Shown here: in pieces, positions 5,833-9,872 of the stretch
Layout of the letters: each line of letters starts with the position of its first letter
Position numbering within the stretch: position 1 is the first letter of the stretch
Assembly (NCBI GenBank): GCA_938009335.1
Contig: CALLHT010000179.1
Location: 1-9,872, forward strand
Reading direction: 5' to 3'
Length of the DNA stretch: 9,872 nucleotides
Source of the DNA: an uncultured Rhizobiaceae group bacterium
Lineage (GTDB): Bacteria > Pseudomonadota > Alphaproteobacteria > Rhizobiales > Rhizobiaceae
Made by a program: the position numbers and the translations under genes
Notes under the pieces: generated by a model
The model's input: only the letters and a program-made list of their open reading frames with translations
Databases searched by the model: none
Told to the model about the DNA's origin: nothing

Positions 5833-8800
5833 ATGGATCAAACATCGTCCCTAGAACGAATCCCAATGCCAGAGAAAACGCCTTTTCTTGGCAACATGCT
5901 ATCCGTAGACAAAGATAAGCCGCTTCAAAGCCTGATGGACCTCACCCGAGAGCTCGGCCCTATTTTCCGAATGGACATGATGGGCAAACCGATGGTGATT
6001 GTATCAGGTGCCGACCTCGTTGATGAACTTTGTGACGAAAGTCGGTTCGATAAAGCTGTCCGCGGCGCCTTGAGACGCGTGCGTGCAATTGGCGGCGATG
6101 GCCTGTTTACTGGGGATACCCAGGAACCTAATTGGTCAAAAGCCCATAACATTTTGCTTCCAACATTCAGCCGTCAGGCGATGAACAATTACATGCCGAT
6201 GATGCTGGATGTTGCCAATCAGCTTGTTCTCAAGTGGGAACGCATGAACGATGACGACGAAATCGACGTAGTTCATGATATGACAGCCGTTGCACTCGAT
6301 ACGATTGGGATTTGCGGCTTTAACTACCGTTTCAATTCGTTCTATCGGCAGGACTATCACCCGTTCATTGATGCGCTCACTCATACGCTTGAGACCTGTA
6401 TGATGCAGCGCGGATTGCCGTTCGAAAGTCAGTTTCTGAAGAACCGCTTAGACCGGATGAAAACCGATGTCGAATATATGAATAATCTGGTTGATGATAT
6501 CATTCGCGAACGTAGAAAGGGTGGCGGCGACAAGGCCGAAAACGACCTGCTAAACTATATGTTGGCAGGCGTCGACAAAGTAACCGGCGAAAGCCTCTCC
6601 GATGAAAACATCCGATACCAGATAAATACGTTCCTAATTGCGGGCCACGAAACAACCTCGGGCTTGATGTCATTCACTCTCTACTTTTTGCTCAATCATC
6701 CGAAAGTTCTTGAAAAAGCCTATGAAGAAGTCGACCGTGTGTTGGGTCGTGACATTTCAGTTGAACCGACGCTAAAGGAAGTCAATCAACTTACGTATAT
6801 TTCTCAGATTCTCAGCGAGTCTCTACGCCTCTGGCCCACAGCCCCAGCGCTAAGTGTTTACCCTTACAAAGATGAGGTGATCGGCGGCAAATACAAACTG
6901 AAAGAAAAAACGTTTACGACCATTCTTTCCTTGATGCTGCATCGGGATAAATCCGTATGGGGCGAGAATGCTGATAATTTTGACCCGGAACACTTCTCGC
7001 GTGATGCAATCGCCTCACGTCCTATCAATGCATATAAACCATTCGGCAATGGCCAGCGCGCCTGTATCGGCAGGCAGTTTGCCATGCAAGAAGCCGTTCT
7101 CGTTATGGGAATGATCTTGCAGCGTTTTCAGCTAATTGATCACACCAATTACGAGTTAAAGATCAAAGAATCCATGTCCATCAAGCCTGATGGCTTCATG
7201 ATGAAGGTGAAGCTTCGACCGGAAATCAAGCGCAGTAAGCTTGTAGCGGGCGGAGCAATAACTGAGGACAAACCGAGCAGCCTGTCAGAAACAGCAAAAC
7301 GCCCAAGTCATGGCACTCCTGCATTGATCCTGTATGGATCCAACCTTGGTACTACCGAGGAATTTGCAAGAGAACTTGCTCGTGACGCGGACAATTCGGG
7401 CTTTGAAACTACACTGGCGACGCTTGATGAATATGCGGAAAAACTTCCTACAGAAGGCGCAGTTATTATTACAAGTGCCTCGTATAACGGTGCTCCGCCT
7501 GACAACGCAACCGAGTTTGTGAAATGGCTTGAAAGCGCGGAAAACGGCTCATTGGACGGCGTCAACTTCGCAGTTTACGGATGCGGGCACAGCGACTGGG
7601 CGTCAACCTTCCAAGCCACTCCGCGCCTGATCGATGAGCACATGACCCGCCTCGGTGCAAAAAACATTCGAGACCGCTCCGAGGGCGACGCCCGCGACGA
7701 TATCGAAGATCAGTTCCATCAATGGTCCTCCGATCTTTGGCAGAATGTTGCAGAGCATCTAGACTTAGATATCAATTTATCTGAGCGCGTTACAGATGAA
7801 CCACTGTTTGAGGTAGAATTTCTTGCCGATAAAGAAGATAATCCTCTGATAAGCCAATCCGGCTCAAGCCCGGTGACCATAGTTCAAAACCGCGAACTGC
7901 AGAATGCAGAAACATCCGAGCGCTCTACACGTCACATTGAAATTGAGCTTGCTGACGGTATGGATTACCGCACCGGCGATCATCTATGCATTGTTCCAAA
8001 GAACGATTATGAGTTAGTGCGACGCGTCGAGGCTCGTTTTGACTTAGGAAGTAAAACACGCATACAGCTTTCCGCTTCCTCGCCGGACAACATTCAATTG
8101 CCAATAGATACTCCGCTTTCAATTCGTTATTTGCTAACCGAGTTACTCGAGTTACAAGGGCCAGCCAGTCGAAAAGATGTTGAGACACTTGCCCGGTTCA
8201 CGGAATGTCCGAAGTCAAAACCTAGTTTGGAAACTCTCGCAGGGGACGACTATCGTGAGAAGGTATTTCTAAAGCGGGTTACCGTGCTCGAATTGCTTGA
8301 GCAATTTCCGGCATGTGAGCTTCCCTTTGGGGTATTTATCGAGCTGATGCCTATGATGGCGCAACGCTATTATTCGATCTCATCTTCGCATTTAGAGCGA
8401 AATCAGCATTGTACCATTACGGTCGGCGTTGTGAACGAACCCGCAATCTCCGGAAATGGACAGTTCAAGGGTGTTTGTTCCAACTTCCTTGCCACACAGC
8501 AAAACGGATCAAATGTTTTTGCAAGCATTCGCCCAACAAAAGCCGGCTTCAGACCCCCTGAGAATCTTGAAACCCCAATTATCATGATCGGACCCGGCAC
8601 GGGCATAGCGCCATTTCGTGGATTTTTACAGGAACGAGCGAAGCTCAAAGAAGCCGGCAAAGCACTAGGCCCTGCAGCGCTTTATTTTGGATGCCGCCAT
8701 CCCGATCAAGATTTCCTGTACAAAAGCGAACTTGAACACTTCGAAGCATCGGGTATCACAGAACTGCATGTAGCTTTTTCCAGACAAGAGAAAAAGAAAG

Positions 8801-9033
8801 TCTATGTACAAGACTTGATCCGTGAGAACCGCGATCAGATTTGGCAAATGATCGAAGCTGGCGCTCATATCTATGTTTGTGGAGACGGTAGCCGAATGGA
8901 ACCCGATGTCAGACGCGCTCTTTCAACGATCTATTCCGAGGAAAAAGATGTAGGTGTCGAAGCTGGCAATGCATGGCTTGAGCAGATGATTGCAGAAGAC
9001 CGATACGTGTTGGATGTCTGGGTATCTAACTAA
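5833..9033 (+). CDS. self-sufficient cytochrome P450-NADPH reductase fusion, CYP102 (P450 BM3) type
   Basis: This 1066-residue cytosolic fusion carries its own electron chain (NADPH-FAD-FMN-haem). Characterised CYP102 enzymes hydroxylate fatty acids at subterminal positions. P450 domain, about 1-463: the oxygen-activation motif AGHETTS (Thr274), the ExxR pair Glu329/Arg332, and the haem ligand Cys411 in FGNGQRACIG. A linker (about 464-495) leads to the FMN domain (about 496-640: YGSNLGTTEE, SASYNGAPPDNA, GCGHSDWA). The FAD/NADPH domain follows, with RYYSISSS at 845-852, GPGTGIAPFRG at 920-930 and the C-terminal stacking Trp1063. BM3 is 1049 residues and aligns almost without gaps by eye. The BM3 active-site Phe87 is kept (Phe92). 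The substrate-carboxylate anchors Arg47 and Tyr51 are Lys52 and Ile56. All cofactor motifs are intact, so it should be active. It lies 103 nt after phaR on the same strand. The ribosome site (CGGAGCGGAA) is moderate. Confidence 0.95.
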   Translation: MDQTSSLERIPMPEKTPFLGNMLSVDKDKPLQSLMDLTRELGPIFRMDMMGKPMVIVSGADLVDELCDESRFDKAVRGALRRVRAIGGDGLFTGDTQEPNWSKAHNILLPTFSRQAMNNYMPMMLDVANQLVLKWERMNDDDEIDVVHDMTAVALDTIGICGFNYRFNSFYRQDYHPFIDALTHTLETCMMQRGLPFESQFLKNRLDRMKTDVEYMNNLVDDIIRERRKGGGDKAENDLLNYMLAGVDKVTGESLSDENIRYQINTFLIAGHETTSGLMSFTLYFLLNHPKVLEKAYEEVDRVLGRDISVEPTLKEVNQLTYISQILSESLRLWPTAPALSVYPYKDEVIGGKYKLKEKTFTTILSLMLHRDKSVWGENADNFDPEHFSRDAIASRPINAYKPFGNGQRACIGRQFAMQEAVLVMGMILQRFQLIDHTNYELKIKESMSIKPDGFMMKVKLRPEIKRSKLVAGGAITEDKPSSLSETAKRPSHGTPALILYGSNLGTTEEFARELARDADNSGFETTLATLDEYAEKLPTEGAVIITSASYNGAPPDNATEFVKWLESAENGSLDGVNFAVYGCGHSDWASTFQATPRLIDEHMTRLGAKNIRDRSEGDARDDIEDQFHQWSSDLWQNVAEHLDLDINLSERVTDEPLFEVEFLADKEDNPLISQSGSSPVTIVQNRELQNAETSERSTRHIEIELADGMDYRTGDHLCIVPKNDYELVRRVEARFDLGSKTRIQLSASSPDNIQLPIDTPLSIRYLLTELLELQGPASRKDVETLARFTECPKSKPSLETLAGDDYREKVFLKRVTVLELLEQFPACELPFGVFIELMPMMAQRYYSISSSHLERNQHCTITVGVVNEPAISGNGQFKGVCSNFLATQQNGSNVFASIRPTKAGFRPPENLETPIIMIGPGTGIAPFRGFLQERAKLKEAGKALGPAALYFGCRHPDQDFLYKSELEHFEASGITELHVAFSRQEKKKVYVQDLIRENRDQIWQMIEAGAHIYVCGDGSRMEPDVRRALSTIYSEEKDVGVEAGNAWLEQMIAEDRYVLDVWVSN

Positions 9034-9062
9034 GCCGTATCCTCAAAAATTCGATGAAAAGA

Positions 9063-9100
9063 AAAAGCCGCTGATTGCATAATAGCATTCAGCGGCTTTT
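9063..9100. terminator. bidirectional rho-independent terminator
   Basis: The arms 9063-9078 (AAAAGCCGCTGATTGC) and 9085-9100 (GCATTCAGCGGCTTTT) pair over 16 positions with one mismatch, leaving a 6-base loop. The A-run on the left and T-run on the right make it work in both directions. It lies 30 nt after the P450 stop and 20 nt beyond the stop of the convergent barrel gene, ending both transcripts. Confidence 0.88.
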
Positions 9101-9119
9101 CGTTGATGTGTTTTAGTCT

Positions 9120-9872
9120 TTAGAACTTGCCGACAACGTTTAGGAAGACGCCTGCATCATCATGGGTGAGGTCTGCGACATTGTCTGAGAACTCACCGAA
9201 GTTATAGCCGATGCCGACTTTGAAGTTATCGCCGACATGACGATAAACTGCAGCCAATGCGCCAAAGTCTGTGGAATCGATCTCAGGTGTATGCAGAATG
9301 CGTGCTTCTGCAACCAGATCCCAGTTGTTGACCACATGCCAGTCAAAGCGCAGCACACCAAGATGGGCAGAAGAATCCACAAAGTTGGTGGCTGAACGAT
9401 CTGCTGAGACTTCACCAATCCGGAAGCCGTATTTCGCACCAACCGTCCATTGCTCATTCAGATCATAGATAAAGTCTGCAGACAGAATGTGGCTGCGTTG
9501 CGCCGGCCCCAAAGTCGTTCCTTGCGATGTCACCTGATCCGGACCCGGCAGATCATACAGGAAGTTATACTTGAACAAGGCGTTGAAGCGGTCATTGTCA
9601 ACCGGACGGTAAGCGTAGCCAATGCTGGCCTCCACGTAATCGCCATCCAGGAATGCAGCCTGATTGCTGTCAGAGATTGCAACATCAGCGCTGACAAGCA
9701 AACGCCAATCGTCGTTCTGCTTGTAAACAAGACCACCGGAGACGAGATAGGTGTCACGATCAAGGCCAGGCTGGTTTGAATCTTCAAACCGCGCTTCGCC
9801 TTTGAGGTCCCAGGTCACAACATCTTTCTCGTTGTACGAGATACCTGCAGACACTGCCACACGTTCCAGCGT
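9120..9872 (-). CDS. outer-membrane beta-barrel domain, C-terminal part of a longer protein
   Basis: The last 250 residues and the stop codon are present. The reading frame stays open to the right edge, so the GTG at 9860 is not taken as the start. Seen: alternating polar/hydrophobic strands rich in aromatic residues separated by short turns (for example YLVSGGLVYK, EASIGYAYRP, RFNALFKYNFLYDL, WTVGAKYGFRIGEV, FKVGIGYNFGEF), and a terminal Phe in NVVGKF, the signal used for barrel insertion by the Bam machinery. The segments YAYRPVDNDRFNALFKY and YRHVGDNFKVGIGYNF recall the C-terminal barrels of very large modular surface proteins in proteobacteria, but that is from memory and the upstream domains are outside the window. 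It converges on the P450 gene and is separated from it by the shared terminator; no functional link to storage metabolism is suggested. Confidence 0.75.
   Translation of the reverse strand, partial: TLERVAVSAGISYNEKDVVTWDLKGEARFEDSNQPGLDRDTYLVSGGLVYKQNDDWRLLVSADVAISDSNQAAFLDGDYVEASIGYAYRPVDNDRFNALFKYNFLYDLPGPDQVTSQGTTLGPAQRSHILSADFIYDLNEQWTVGAKYGFRIGEVSADRSATNFVDSSAHLGVLRFDWHVVNNWDLVAEARILHTPEIDSTDFGALAAVYRHVGDNFKVGIGYNFGEFSDNVADLTHDDAGVFLNVVGKF

Noticed and set aside
9858..9860. GTG as the start of the right-hand beta-barrel gene
   Set aside because: The frame stays open through TLER to the window edge, no ribosome site or signal peptide precedes it, and a barrel domain needs an export signal, so the gene extends beyond the window.

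Overview
The window carries a carbon-storage locus from a proteobacterium, probably an alphaproteobacterium. The evidence for this is a PhaR-type PHA regulator, moderate GC content by eye, Shine-Dalgarno starts, and an outer-membrane barrel ending in Phe. I cannot name the genus. No rRNA, tRNA, insertion sequence, integrase or CRISPR array is visible. No gene-free stretch exceeds about 230 bases.

Layout from left to right. An alpha/beta hydrolase (minus strand) runs off the left edge. It is followed by a wax ester synthase/diacylglycerol acyltransferase (WS/DGAT, minus strand). A 250-bp divergent promoter region comes next, and then a plus-strand cluster: phaC (PHA synthase), phaZ (intracellular PHA depolymerase) and phaR (PHA-responsive regulator), with phaZ and phaR overlapping. 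About 100 bp later lies a 1066-residue self-sufficient cytochrome P450-reductase fusion of the CYP102 (P450 BM3) type. A strong bidirectional terminator separates it from a convergent minus-strand gene, of which only the C-terminal outer-membrane beta-barrel is in the window.

The genes fit together as acyl-chain storage and turnover. WS/DGAT makes neutral lipid from acyl-CoA. PhaC polymerises hydroxyacyl-CoA, PhaZ releases the monomers, and PhaR senses polymer or represses granule genes. The P450 is of a family that hydroxylates fatty acids near the omega end, and the hydrolase may act on esters.

Three points stand out. First, the synthase and depolymerase are of the medium-chain-length Pseudomonas type (class II PhaC and its PhaZ), but the regulator is the PhaR used with short-chain PHB systems, so the locus is a mosaic. 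Second, a CYP102 fusion enzyme sits directly behind the PHA genes. Third, a near-palindromic 16-bp element (TTGACGTAAACGTAAA and a 13/16 match) lies in both the phaC/WS-DGAT divergent promoter and the hydrolase promoter, suggesting one acyl-CoA or amino-acid catabolism regulator controls all three units.
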